Origin: Pseudogracilibacillus sp.
GTDB lineage: Bacteria; Bacillota; Bacilli; Bacillales; Amphibacillaceae
Reading direction: 5' to 3'
DNA: 43,331 bases
Assembly (NCBI GenBank): GCA_026169815.1
Contig: JAPFDT010000010.1
Span: 1 to 43,331 of the forward strand
The position numbers were made by a program, and so were the translations under genes. Positions 9,731-16,133 of this stretch are shown here, one piece after another (position 1 is the first letter of the stretch; each line of letters begins with the position of its first letter). The notes under the pieces are model-generated. The model saw nothing but the letters and a program-made list of their open reading frames with translations, did not search any database and was not told the DNA's origin.

Positions 9731-9748
9731 AGTTTTTCTTTAATTTTT

Positions 9749-10408
9749 TTATAGTTGTACCCAATCGTTACGAATTGCTTTAACTACAGCTTGCGTACGA
9801 TCATTAACTTGCATCTTTTTAAACAAACTACTGACATGATTTTTTACTGTCTTTTCACTTATACCTAATGTTTCTGAAATCTTTCTGTTTGATTGACCGT
9901 CTGTTAACAACTGTAAAATTTCACATTCTCTTTTCGTATAAAGATGACGTGGTCGTTTAAATTCTTCTTCTGTATCACCATCAAGTAATTTTTGATATTC
10001 TTCAATAAGTGATCTAGTTGCTTCAGGGTGAATATACATCTCTCCACTTTTCACAGAACGAATGGCGTGGATAAAGGAGTTTTTATCCATTTCCTTAAAT
10101 AAAAATCCATGCACACCTACTTTAATCGCTTCTGTAACAAAGCTCTCTTCACCTTTATCTGCTAAAACGATAACTTTCATATCATGTTCTTCAATAAGCT
10201 GTTTCACATCTTTCATATTTTCCATAAAAATATTAATATCTAGTAAAAGAACATCAAGATTAAATAATGAACTTGCTTGCTCTAGTACATCATATTTGTC
10301 ACTTTCGGCTATAATGTCGAATGAACTATTTGTTTCTAAAATTAATTTAACACCCTCACGAAATAAGTGATATCGGTCAATGATGACTACTTTAATTGAT
10401 TCCTCCAT
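9749..10408 (-). CDS. DegU-like LuxR response regulator with degenerate receiver
   Basis: This 219-residue protein has a receiver domain (about 5-120) and a LuxR/GerE helix-turn-helix (about 152-215, TDGQSNRKISETLGIS followed by EKTVKNHVS). It resembles DegU along its length, for instance LFREGVK, FKEMD and NDRTQAVV. The phosphorylation site Asp is retained (D57 in LLLDIN), as is the conserved lysine (K105). However, the second acidic residue is replaced by arginine (D11-R12), the Thr/Ser switch residue is alanine (A83 in IVLAD), and the proline-glycine loop after D57 is lost. No histidine kinase is adjacent. The gene lies 24 bases downstream of the mini-sortase gene and probably shares its transcript. 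It may work without phosphorylation; the target genes are unknown. Confidence 0.85.
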   Translation of the reverse strand: MEESIKVVIIDRYHLFREGVKLILETNSSFDIIAESDKYDVLEQASSLFNLDVLLLDINIFMENMKDVKQLIEEHDMKVIVLADKGEESFVTEAIKVGVHGFLFKEMDKNSFIHAIRSVKSGEMYIHPEATRSLIEEYQKLLDGDTEEEFKRPRHLYTKRECEILQLLTDGQSNRKISETLGISEKTVKNHVSSLFKKMQVNDRTQAVVKAIRNDWVQL

Positions 10409-10432
10409 TTTCTTCCTCCTAAAATTTTTTGA

Positions 10433-10669
10433 TTATTTTATTCGTTCTCCATAAACGACTAAACGATGGCTATTATGACGATACGGGTGACAAGTAATTA
10501 ATGATGCTAAATCTTTGCCTTCTTCAATGTGTAGACTTTCTGTTTCATACGGTAAAACGACGTTTGTGTCATATTTCATTTTTCTTCGGTAATAAAATAC
10601 TGTTACTAGCGTGACCAATAATCCAATACTTAATAAGTAAATAATGGAAAACATTCTATAACTTCTCAT
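10433..10669 (-). CDS. Small membrane protein ending in a class C sortase C-terminal fragment
   Basis: From the ATG at 10669 (GAGGCGAG 7 or more bases upstream) the product is 78 residues; an earlier ATG at 10720 is possible but has a poor ribosome binding site. Residues 6-27 form one hydrophobic helix followed by YYRRK. Residues 34-78 match the last strands of class C sortases: VVLPYETESLHIEEGKDL, then LITCHPY with the catalytic-type cysteine C60, then SHRLVVYGERI with the arginine R69. The catalytic histidine and about 200 residues of the normal domain are absent. It is either an in-frame deletion remnant of a sortase or a reduced protein with a new role. It precedes the DegU-like gene with a 24-base gap. 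Confidence 0.6.
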   Translation of the reverse strand: MRSYRMFSIIYLLSIGLLVTLVTVFYYRRKMKYDTNVVLPYETESLHIEEGKDLASLITCHPYRHNSHRLVVYGERIK

Positions 10670-10933
10670 TCCATTACTCGCCTCTAGCCTAATTTCTATG
10701 AAGATAGTCAATCTACCCATCTATTAGTCTAGAGAATAACGTCCCAATGTTTGCTCAGATTCACGGTAGTTTATTTTACATTTACAACACAATAGTCACA
10801 ATAGTATGAACTTTGACGATAAATGACTATTTAGTAATTAAAAATCTAATGCTATGTAATTATTTATTCATTTATATTTTTCGTATGCTTTTAATACGGG
10901 TACTTTTTGCTAGGTAATATAAATGTATAAACA

Positions 10934-10975
10934 CAAAAAAATCCCTTCCTACTATATAAGGAAGAGATTTTTTGA
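10934..10975 (-). terminator. Terminator of the CsbD-family gene
   Basis: AAAAAAATCCCTTCCT and AAGGAAGAGATTTTTT around a short loop form a hairpin with a T run on the minus strand, 10-12 bases from the stop codon. Confidence 0.75.
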
Positions 10976-10984
10976 AATTATTAC

Positions 10985-11203
10985 TTATTTAGTTTCATTA
11001 TTTTCGTTATTTTTAAATTTGTTTATTTCTTCATTCACTTTGTCTTTAGCTTCACCGTATTTCTTTTTAGCTTCACCTTTAGCTTTATCAATTTTACCTT
11101 CTGCTTCTTTCTGTTTATCTTCGGTTAATTCACCGTATTTTTCTTTCGCATCACCTTTTAATTTGTCTTTTTCTCCTGTAATTTTATCTTTAAATCCATC
11201 CAT
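10985..11203 (-). CDS. CsbD-family general stress protein
   Basis: This 72-residue, highly charged, cysteine-free protein is built of imperfect repeats such as GEKDKLKGDAKEKYGELT and GEAKKKYGEAKDKV, the hallmark of the CsbD/YjbJ family. Members accumulate in general stress; their molecular role is not known. The ribosome binding site AGGAGG sits 8 bases before the ATG, and a sigma-B-like promoter lies 35-60 bases upstream, which fits the family's regulation in B. subtilis. It is a single-gene unit with its own terminator. Confidence 0.85.
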   Translation of the reverse strand: MDGFKDKITGEKDKLKGDAKEKYGELTEDKQKEAEGKIDKAKGEAKKKYGEAKDKVNEEINKFKNNENNETK

Positions 11204-11237
11204 AAATGTAACCTCCTATAAAACTTCTTACTGTATT

Positions 11238-11263
11238 TATTCCTGTTGTACAAAATTATAAAC
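11238..11263 (-). promoter_or_regulatory. Sigma-B-like promoter of the CsbD-family gene
   Basis: On the minus strand GTTTAT (11258-11263) and GGAATA (11238-11243) are separated by 14 bases. The sigma-B consensus is GTTTAA, 12-14 bases, GGGTAT. Confidence 0.55.
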
Positions 11264-11291
11264 ATCCTATTTTAAAATAACCCTTTATGTA

Positions 11292-11320
11292 TTGACATTC
11301 ATATGTAGGGAACGTATAAT
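11292..11320 (+). promoter_or_regulatory. Consensus sigma-A promoter of rpsD
   Basis: TTGACA (11292-11297) and TATAAT (11315-11320) are both exact, with a 17-base spacer, as expected for a strongly expressed ribosomal protein gene. Confidence 0.9.
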
Positions 11321-11327
11321 AGAATTC

Positions 11328-11499
11328 GTGTAAAATAATTAAGGTAGCTTTCGTGAACTTATGTTTGAACTCATTTTATTCCTCTATTTTCGAGGTGTAT
11401 CGCGTAACTCTCGGCTGCTGGAGCGATGGTACATGAAAATAAAATGGACATACATTTAGTACACAACGTTTATTTTATGCAAGTAAAATATAAAAGGAG
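11328..11499 (+). ncRNA. rpsD leader (ribosomal protein S4 autoregulatory RNA)
   Basis: About 180 transcribed bases precede rpsD. They can fold into a long closing helix (CATTTTATT 11372-11380 with AATAAAATG 11438-11446) containing a CCTC/GAGG hairpin (11381-11395) and a second stem ATCGC/GCGAT (11399-11427). This resembles the S4-binding leader of Bacillus rpsD, where excess S4 represses its own translation. The identity is by position and visible helices only. Confidence 0.7.
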
Positions 11500-11509
11500 T
11501 AATTATATT

Positions 11510-12115
11510 ATGTCACGATTTACTGGATCTCTTTGGAAAAAGTCACGTCGTCTTGGTATTTCATTAACAGGAACTGGGAAGGAGCTTTCTAAGCGTCCTT
11601 ACGCACCAGGTCAACACGGTGCAAACCAACGCCGTAAAATCTCGGAGTATGGTTTACAGCAACAGGAAAAACAAAAATTACGTTTCATGTATGGTTTAAA
11701 CGAACGTCAATACCGTAACCTGTTCGACGAAGCAGGAAGAATGCAAGGTATTCATGGTGAAAACTTCATGATTCTACTTGAATCTCGTTTAGATAACCTT
11801 GTATATCGTTTAGGTCTTGCACGTACTCGTCGTCAAGCACGTCAGCTTGTAAACCATGGTCATATCACTGTAGATGGTCGTCGTGTAGATATTCCATCAT
11901 ACCGTGTATCACCTAACCAAGCAATTGGTGTTCGTGAAAAAGCACATAACTTTGACATTATCAAAGAAGCAATCGACGTGAACAACTTTGTTCCAGATTA
12001 CTTAACTTTTGATGAAGATAAGTTAGAAGGTGTATTCACTCGTTTACCAGAGCGTTCTGAATTACCTGTTGAAATTAACGAAGCACTTATCGTTGAGTTC
12101 TACTCACGCCACTAA
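11510..12115 (+). CDS. rpsD: 30S ribosomal protein S4
   Basis: The 201-residue product begins [16 protein letters not shown] and carries the RNA-binding S4 domain at about residues 92-155 ([23 protein letters not shown]). It is a primary binder of 16S rRNA. The start is set by AAAAGGAG eleven bases upstream; the open frame extends 28 codons further back into the leader but without a ribosome binding site. It stands alone between a consensus promoter and a strong terminator. It lacks the N-terminal zinc-cysteine cluster, so it is of the C-minus type. Confidence 0.98.
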   Translation: MSRFTGSLWKKSRRLGISLTGTGKELSKRPYAPGQHGANQRRKISEYGLQQQEKQKLRFMYGLNERQYRNLFDEAGRMQGIHGENFMILLESRLDNLVYRLGLARTRRQARQLVNHGHITVDGRRVDIPSYRVSPNQAIGVREKAHNFDIIKEAIDVNNFVPDYLTFDEDKLEGVFTRLPERSELPVEINEALIVEFYSRH

Positions 12116-12142
12116 AATACAACATGCAACTCGTTGCATAAA

Positions 12143-12190
12143 GAGCCTTGTAACCATTGTTATAACAATGATTACAAGGCCTTTTTATTT
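12143..12190 (+). terminator. Terminator of rpsD
   Basis: GCCTTGTAA (12145-12153) pairs with TTACAAGGC (12172-12180), and an inner palindrome CATTGTTATAACAATG extends the stem. It is followed by CTTTTTATTTT. Confidence 0.92.
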
Positions 12191-12257
12191 TGGTTTTTTT
12201 TACCTAAAAGCTAAAAATCCTGATCATTCAACAAATTCACCCCCTACATTTGTCGTG

Positions 12258-12286
12258 TTGACAACGCTTACAAACGCTCTGATAAT
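12258..12286 (+). promoter_or_regulatory. Promoter with perfect cre (CcpA operator) for lactate monooxygenase
   Basis: TTGACA (12258-12263) and GATAAT (12281-12286), 17 bases apart, form a good sigma-A promoter. TGACAACGCTTACA at 12259-12272 matches the cre consensus TGWNANCGNTNWCA at every position and overlaps the -35 box. A bound CcpA/HPr-Ser-P would therefore block RNA polymerase, so the gene should be repressed by glucose-like sugars. Confidence 0.85.
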
Positions 12287-12314
12287 GAATAATATACTTA
12301 AAGGGGGATCTACT

Positions 12315-13478
12315 ATGTCAAATTTCGGTAATAATATTCAATTCAATGTGTATCAAACAATGACTAACCCTGATCCAAAACGACTGCCCGTTGTATATGA
12401 AGAATGGGAAGAACGTGCACGCGCTCTCTTAGATGACGGACCTTTTTATTATGTGGCTGGAGGAGCCGGCGGTGGTAAAACAATGAAAGCTAACATCGAA
12501 GCATTTGAGCGACGAGAAATTGTGCCTAGAATGTTGCGCGAGGCAGAACAGCGTGATTTATCTGTAGAATTATTTGGTCAAACTTACCCTTTCCCAGTCA
12601 TGCATGCACCAATTGGTGTACAATCTATTATTCATGAAGAGGGTGACTTAGGATCTGCAAGAGCTTGTGCAAAATTAGGCGTTCCATTCATTGCTAGCTC
12701 TGCTTCTACCTTACCAATGGAAAAAATCGCAGAAGAAATGGGCGACGCTACACGTTGGTTTCAGTTATATTGGAGTAAAGACCCTGATATTACTGCAAGT
12801 TTCTTAAGACGTGCAGAGGCCTCTGGTTATTCAGCAATCGTTGTAACGTTAGATACCCCAATGATGGCATGGCGTGAATATGACTTAAAAAATGTATATC
12901 TACCTTTCTTAATGGGTGAAGGCGTTGGAAACTATTTTACAGATCCTGCTTTTTGTGCGAAGTTAGAACAATCACCTGAAGAAGATCCAATGGCTGCAAT
13001 TATGCATTGGACGCAAATTTTTGGAAATATCACTTTAACTTGGGATGATATTGCCTTTTTACGAGAACATACAACATTACCAATTATCCTAAAAGGTATC
13101 CTTCATCCAGATGATGCAAAACTTGCTTTAGAACATAATGTTGATGGCATTATCGTCTCAAATCACGGTGGTCGTCAAGTTGATGGTTCCATTGCAGCAT
13201 TAGATGCTCTTCCTGCTATATGCGACGTCATCCAAGATAAAATTCCAGTATTAATGGACAGTGGAATTCGTCGTGGAGCAGATGTGATTAAAGCTATGGC
13301 TCTTGGTGCAAAGGCAGTACTTGTTGCTCGTCCATGTATGTATGGACTTGCTACTGCAGGCGAAAAAGGTGTCCAAGAAGTGTTACAAAATTTAATTGCT
13401 GATGTAGATATTACGATGGCATTAAGTGGCGAAAAATCAGTACGAAAATTAACTCCCTCTATATTAAAGAGTGAATAA
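12315..13478 (+). CDS. FMN-dependent lactate 2-monooxygenase / alpha-hydroxy-acid oxidase
   Basis: Starting at the ATG 12315 (AAGGGGGA upstream), the product has 387 residues; the open frame reaches back to 12030 but that part overlaps rpsD and its terminator. It is a TIM-barrel flavoenzyme of the alpha-hydroxy-acid dehydrogenase family. Visible are FYYVAGGAGG near residue 44, PIGVQSIIH near 98, FQLYWSKD near 151, the FMN lysine in ILKGILHPDD, and the catalytic block SNHGGRQVDG with the active-site His near 287. MDSGIRRGADVIKAMALGA binds the FMN phosphate. Sequence context suggests lactate 2-monooxygenase (L-lactate + O2 to acetate + CO2 + H2O), but lactate oxidase cannot be excluded. It has a sigma-A promoter with a perfect cre and a strong terminator, so it is monocistronic and catabolite-repressed. 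Confidence 0.9.
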   Translation: MSNFGNNIQFNVYQTMTNPDPKRLPVVYEEWEERARALLDDGPFYYVAGGAGGGKTMKANIEAFERREIVPRMLREAEQRDLSVELFGQTYPFPVMHAPIGVQSIIHEEGDLGSARACAKLGVPFIASSASTLPMEKIAEEMGDATRWFQLYWSKDPDITASFLRRAEASGYSAIVVTLDTPMMAWREYDLKNVYLPFLMGEGVGNYFTDPAFCAKLEQSPEEDPMAAIMHWTQIFGNITLTWDDIAFLREHTTLPIILKGILHPDDAKLALEHNVDGIIVSNHGGRQVDGSIAALDALPAICDVIQDKIPVLMDSGIRRGADVIKAMALGAKAVLVARPCMYGLATAGEKGVQEVLQNLIADVDITMALSGEKSVRKLTPSILKSE

Positions 13479-13505
13479 ATTTTATTTATTTTTATAGTAA
13501 CTGCT

Positions 13506-13556
13506 AAGTAACAAAACGAGCATCGTATCAACACTTGTTTTGTTACTTATTTTTCT
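13506..13556 (+). terminator. Terminator of the lactate monooxygenase gene
   Basis: AAGTAACAAAAC (13506-13517) and GTTTTGTTACTT (13537-13548) form a perfect 12-bp stem followed by ATTTTTCTT. Confidence 0.88.
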
Positions 13557-13635
13557 TAAGAGATAATCTGCTCTTTTTTCCTTTCATATCCGTCTTGCAC
13601 TAATTCTCCAATAATCATAAACAAGAATACCTCTG

Positions 13636-13959
13636 TTAAAAAATAATTTCTACATCAATAATATCTTGTAAGGAAACCGTTGTTCCATCTTCGTTTCGTA
13701 ACATAATATAGCCATTCCACTGATCAATCTTCATTAATTTCCCATATACTATATGCGTCTCTCCAGATTGATAATAAGACATTTTCAATTCCATTTGTTC
13801 TTCTAATGCTAATTTCAAACTACGATCTATCTCTATCATTTGCTGTTCATCTAAAATTGGTTTGTCATTATATTCAACAAGTGCATCCTCTAATAAGGCA
13901 ACATGTTCTGGCAACATTAAAGATACCCATTTCATTGTTCCACGATCTTGTACTCTCAT
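13636..13959 (-). CDS. YolD-like protein
   Basis: This 107-residue protein is of the YolD-like family, small beta-rich proteins encoded with UvrX-type Y-family polymerases in Firmicutes. Typical features are KWVSLMLPEHVALL near the start, an acidic helical middle, and a C-terminal Sm-like part containing GKLMKIDQWNGYIML and a final DIIDVEII. GGAGGG precedes the ATG. Usually yolD and the polymerase are in one operon; here they are divergent and share a 183-base region with LexA-box-like sites. The family's function is thought to relate to damage tolerance; direct evidence is thin. Confidence 0.85.
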   Translation of the reverse strand: MRVQDRGTMKWVSLMLPEHVALLEDALVEYNDKPILDEQQMIEIDRSLKLALEEQMELKMSYYQSGETHIVYGKLMKIDQWNGYIMLRNEDGTTVSLQDIIDVEIIF

Positions 13960-13995
13960 TACTTACCCTCCAATTATGTTAAAATCTTACCACTT

Positions 13996-14009
13996 CGAAC
14001 GTTTGTTCT
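13996..14009. promoter_or_regulatory. LexA (DinR) box, best match
   Basis: CGAACGTTTGTTCT differs from the Bacillus consensus CGAACNNNNGTTCG only at the last base. It lies 36 bases from the yolD start. Confidence 0.75.
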
Positions 14010-14037
14010 ATAATAACATATACCTTTATTAAAAACA

Positions 14038-14051
14038 AGAACAAACATTCT
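14038..14051. promoter_or_regulatory. Weak LexA-box-like site
   Basis: AGAACAAACATTCT keeps the GAAC-N4-NTTC dyad but has three mismatches to CGAACNNNNGTTCG. It lies between the two better sites. Confidence 0.3.
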
Positions 14052-14070
14052 GATTTTTCCTCCCGTAACA

Positions 14071-14084
14071 AGAACACATGTTTG
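14071..14084. promoter_or_regulatory. LexA (DinR) box upstream of the polymerase gene
   Basis: AGAACACATGTTTG fits CGAACRNRYGTTYG at all positions but the first. It lies 58 bases before the polymerase start codon. Confidence 0.65.
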
Positions 14085-14142
14085 CTTTTTTCGAATTATA
14101 TTTTATAATGAAGATGAATTAATTCTAGAATGAGGTGCTAAG

Positions 14143-15411
14143 ATGGATTATTCTCAATATGCTCGAAATGATGTATTATGTGTTGATATGCGTTCATTTT
14201 ATGCTAGTGTAGAAGCTGTTAAACTAGGGCTTGATCCAATGAAAACAATGTTAGCGGTTGTTGGTGATTTATCACGTTCAGGTAGTATCGTGCTAGCCGC
14301 TTCTCCTGCTTTGAAGAAAAAACATGGTATCAGCAATGTCAGTCGTTATTTTGAGTTACCACCTGACCCTACCATTCATATCGTGCAAGCTAATATGGCA
14401 GATTATATTCAAGTGTCCATACAAATTACAAAGTTACTGCATACATTCGTTCCAAAAGAAGCAATTCACACATACTCAGTAGATGAAATTTGGGTTACTG
14501 TTAATGGAATAAAGCATTTATCTGGTTCACGCTGGGAAAGTGCGAGAAATATTCAAGCAGCCATTTTAAAGTACTTTGGTATTACATGTGTAATCGGGAT
14601 TGGAGATAATAAATTTTTAGCAAAAGTAGTGATGGATTTAATTGCGAAAAATTCAAAAGAAGGTATTGCGGAATGTAGATATGAAGATGTTGCCTCGCTA
14701 TTATGGTCTAGTCCTGTTGAAGATGTTTGGGGGATTGGATCACGCTTGAAAAAACGTTTGTATCATCTTGGTATAACAACCCTTGGTCAAATAGCGCAAT
14801 ATCCGCTTACTCATTTACAGAAACATTTCGGTGTCATGGGGGAACAACTATACTGGCATGCTTGGGGAATTGATTTAAGTCCTGCTTTAGGTGATTTTAC
14901 AAAAACAGTGCAGAAAAGTTTTAGTCACGGTATTTCATTATTACGCAACTACACAGCTAGCGAGACCTTTATCTGTATGTTAGATTTATGTGAGGAATCC
15001 TGTCGGAGGGCTCGGGCTGTAAAACAAGCAGGAAAAACAATTCAACTTTCTATTCATTACTCTACAGATACTGGTGGGGGAGGTTTTCAACGTTCAAAAT
15101 CACTCGATATTGCTACTAATATTACATTAGAGATGTATGATGTATGTACTCAGTTATTTAAAGGTTTTTATGATGGTAAAAGTCTTGTTCGGCGTGTCAC
15201 TGTATCTTTAACAAATTTACAAGACGATGACAATACGCAACTTGACCTTTTTAATGAACGACATAAATATAAAGATATTGATTATGTTATGGATAATATT
15301 CGAAACCGCTACGGCACAACATCGATTCTCCGTGCTTCCAGTTACAGCGACGCAGGTATTATACTTGACCGCAGTAAAAAAATTGGCGGACACTATGCAA
15401 ATAGTGAATAA
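14143..15411 (+). CDS. uvrX: Y-family DNA polymerase, UvrX/YqjW type
   Basis: This 422-residue translesion polymerase is full length. Catalytic acidic residues are D15 (in LCVDMRSFYAS) and D114-E115 (in TYSVDEIWV). The little-finger region follows the helix-hairpin motif VEDVWGIGSRLKKRL (about 190-204) and LGQIAQYP. The C-terminus contains QLDLFNE, which resembles a beta-clamp-binding peptide (QLxLF) at about residues 366-370. It is the host-lineage UvrX type often found on prophages, but nothing else here is phage-like. GAGGTG is the ribosome binding site. LexA-box-like sites upstream make SOS induction likely. Confidence 0.93.
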   Translation: MDYSQYARNDVLCVDMRSFYASVEAVKLGLDPMKTMLAVVGDLSRSGSIVLAASPALKKKHGISNVSRYFELPPDPTIHIVQANMADYIQVSIQITKLLHTFVPKEAIHTYSVDEIWVTVNGIKHLSGSRWESARNIQAAILKYFGITCVIGIGDNKFLAKVVMDLIAKNSKEGIAECRYEDVASLLWSSPVEDVWGIGSRLKKRLYHLGITTLGQIAQYPLTHLQKHFGVMGEQLYWHAWGIDLSPALGDFTKTVQKSFSHGISLLRNYTASETFICMLDLCEESCRRARAVKQAGKTIQLSIHYSTDTGGGGFQRSKSLDIATNITLEMYDVCTQLFKGFYDGKSLVRRVTVSLTNLQDDDNTQLDLFNERHKYKDIDYVMDNIRNRYGTTSILRASSYSDAGIILDRSKKIGGHYANSE

Positions 15412-15463
15412 TACATTCAATACGTTTTACTACACAATCAAGATGAACAATTTATAAAACAAC

Positions 15464-15512
15464 AAAAGCTTTCCTATGAGAAATAGATGTATCCCATAGA
15501 AAAGCTTTTCAA
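15464..15512 (+). terminator. Terminator of the Y-family polymerase gene
   Basis: AAAAGCTTTCCTATG (15464-15478) and CATAGAAAAGCTTTT (15495-15509) pair along 15 bp with one mismatch, followed by a short T-rich end. Confidence 0.75.
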
Positions 15513-15592
15513 TATACTAAAACAATAGCTCTGAATAGTAGACAGAAACAACGACGTAATATAAATTTAAATTAGTCTAGTGTTAGGCATTT

Positions 15593-15636
15593 TATCGCTC
15601 CGGGTCGTTTCTTTCCGTGGGCACGGCCTCAACTTC
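15593..15636 (-). repeat. Structured intergenic repeat, fragment D
   Basis: On the minus strand this reads GAAGTTGAGGCCGTGCCC, then ACGGAAAGAAA, CGACCC and GGAGCGATA. That is the right-hand end of the repeat family with yet another arm sequence; the left half is missing. The 722-base gap 15412-16133 holds this fragment, copy C and the polymerase terminator, and no gene that I can see. Confidence 0.7.
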
Positions 15637-15827
15637 AAACTACCGATATAAATAGAAAAGATATCAAATATATATCTTTTCACCTTTGAAAAGTAATAAG
15701 AATTAATATTTATCTTTTTGTTATCAAAAGAAAATTAAACATGATCATTGTTAGTTATACAAACAATAGTAAACAGCCATTGAAAAAGTGTCATTAAGTG
15801 AATAAAACTATAAACAGCAAATACAGA

Positions 15828-16000
15828 GCAGTCCGAATATATGGAGACTCCTGCGGGAAGTAAGAGTCTATCAAGACCCCGCAAGACGTAAGCCTGAGGC
15901 AGGCAAAGAACGTCACGTCCTGTGACAAAGCCTGCATTTGCACGTCCTGAGCTTCGAGACTTGATACTCGCCCGTGGAAAGCGGAGTATATTCGGAATGC
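15828..16000 (+). repeat. Structured intergenic repeat, copy C
   Basis: A 173-base relative of copy B with the same left arm GCAGTCCGAATATAT and a slightly decayed right arm GTATATTCGGAATGC. It shares GGAGACTCCTGCGGG, the hairpin GTCACGTCCTGTGAC (15912-15926) and CCCGTGGAAAGCGGA. Confidence 0.92.
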
Positions 16001-16133
16001 GATTGTTATTCTCTAATTATTGAATAACAATCAAACTTTTTTCAGTCCAATAGAAAGTACAATGTTTTGCATGAAGATAGTTACTTCACAGTCTACTTTG
16101 CTGACGCCACAATTACTTTCAAATCATAATTTC

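Noticed and set aside
10923-11261. 112-residue plus-strand frame
   Set aside because: Antisense to the CsbD-family gene; the low-complexity S/F/L composition reflects the K/E-rich repeats on the other strand.
11426-11509. N-terminal extension of S4
   Set aside because: It lies in the structured leader and lacks a ribosome binding site; S4 starts MSRFTG-like at 11510.
12030-12314. N-terminal extension of the lactate monooxygenase
   Set aside because: It overlaps rpsD, its terminator and the promoter/cre; the ATG at 12315 has the ribosome binding site and the family's N-terminus.
13175-13534. 119-residue minus-strand frame
   Set aside because: Antisense to the 3' end of the lactate monooxygenase gene and its terminator.
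14143-15411. Prophage remnant around the UvrX-type polymerase
   Set aside because: No integrase, phage structural gene or attachment repeat is seen; neighbours are chromosomal.
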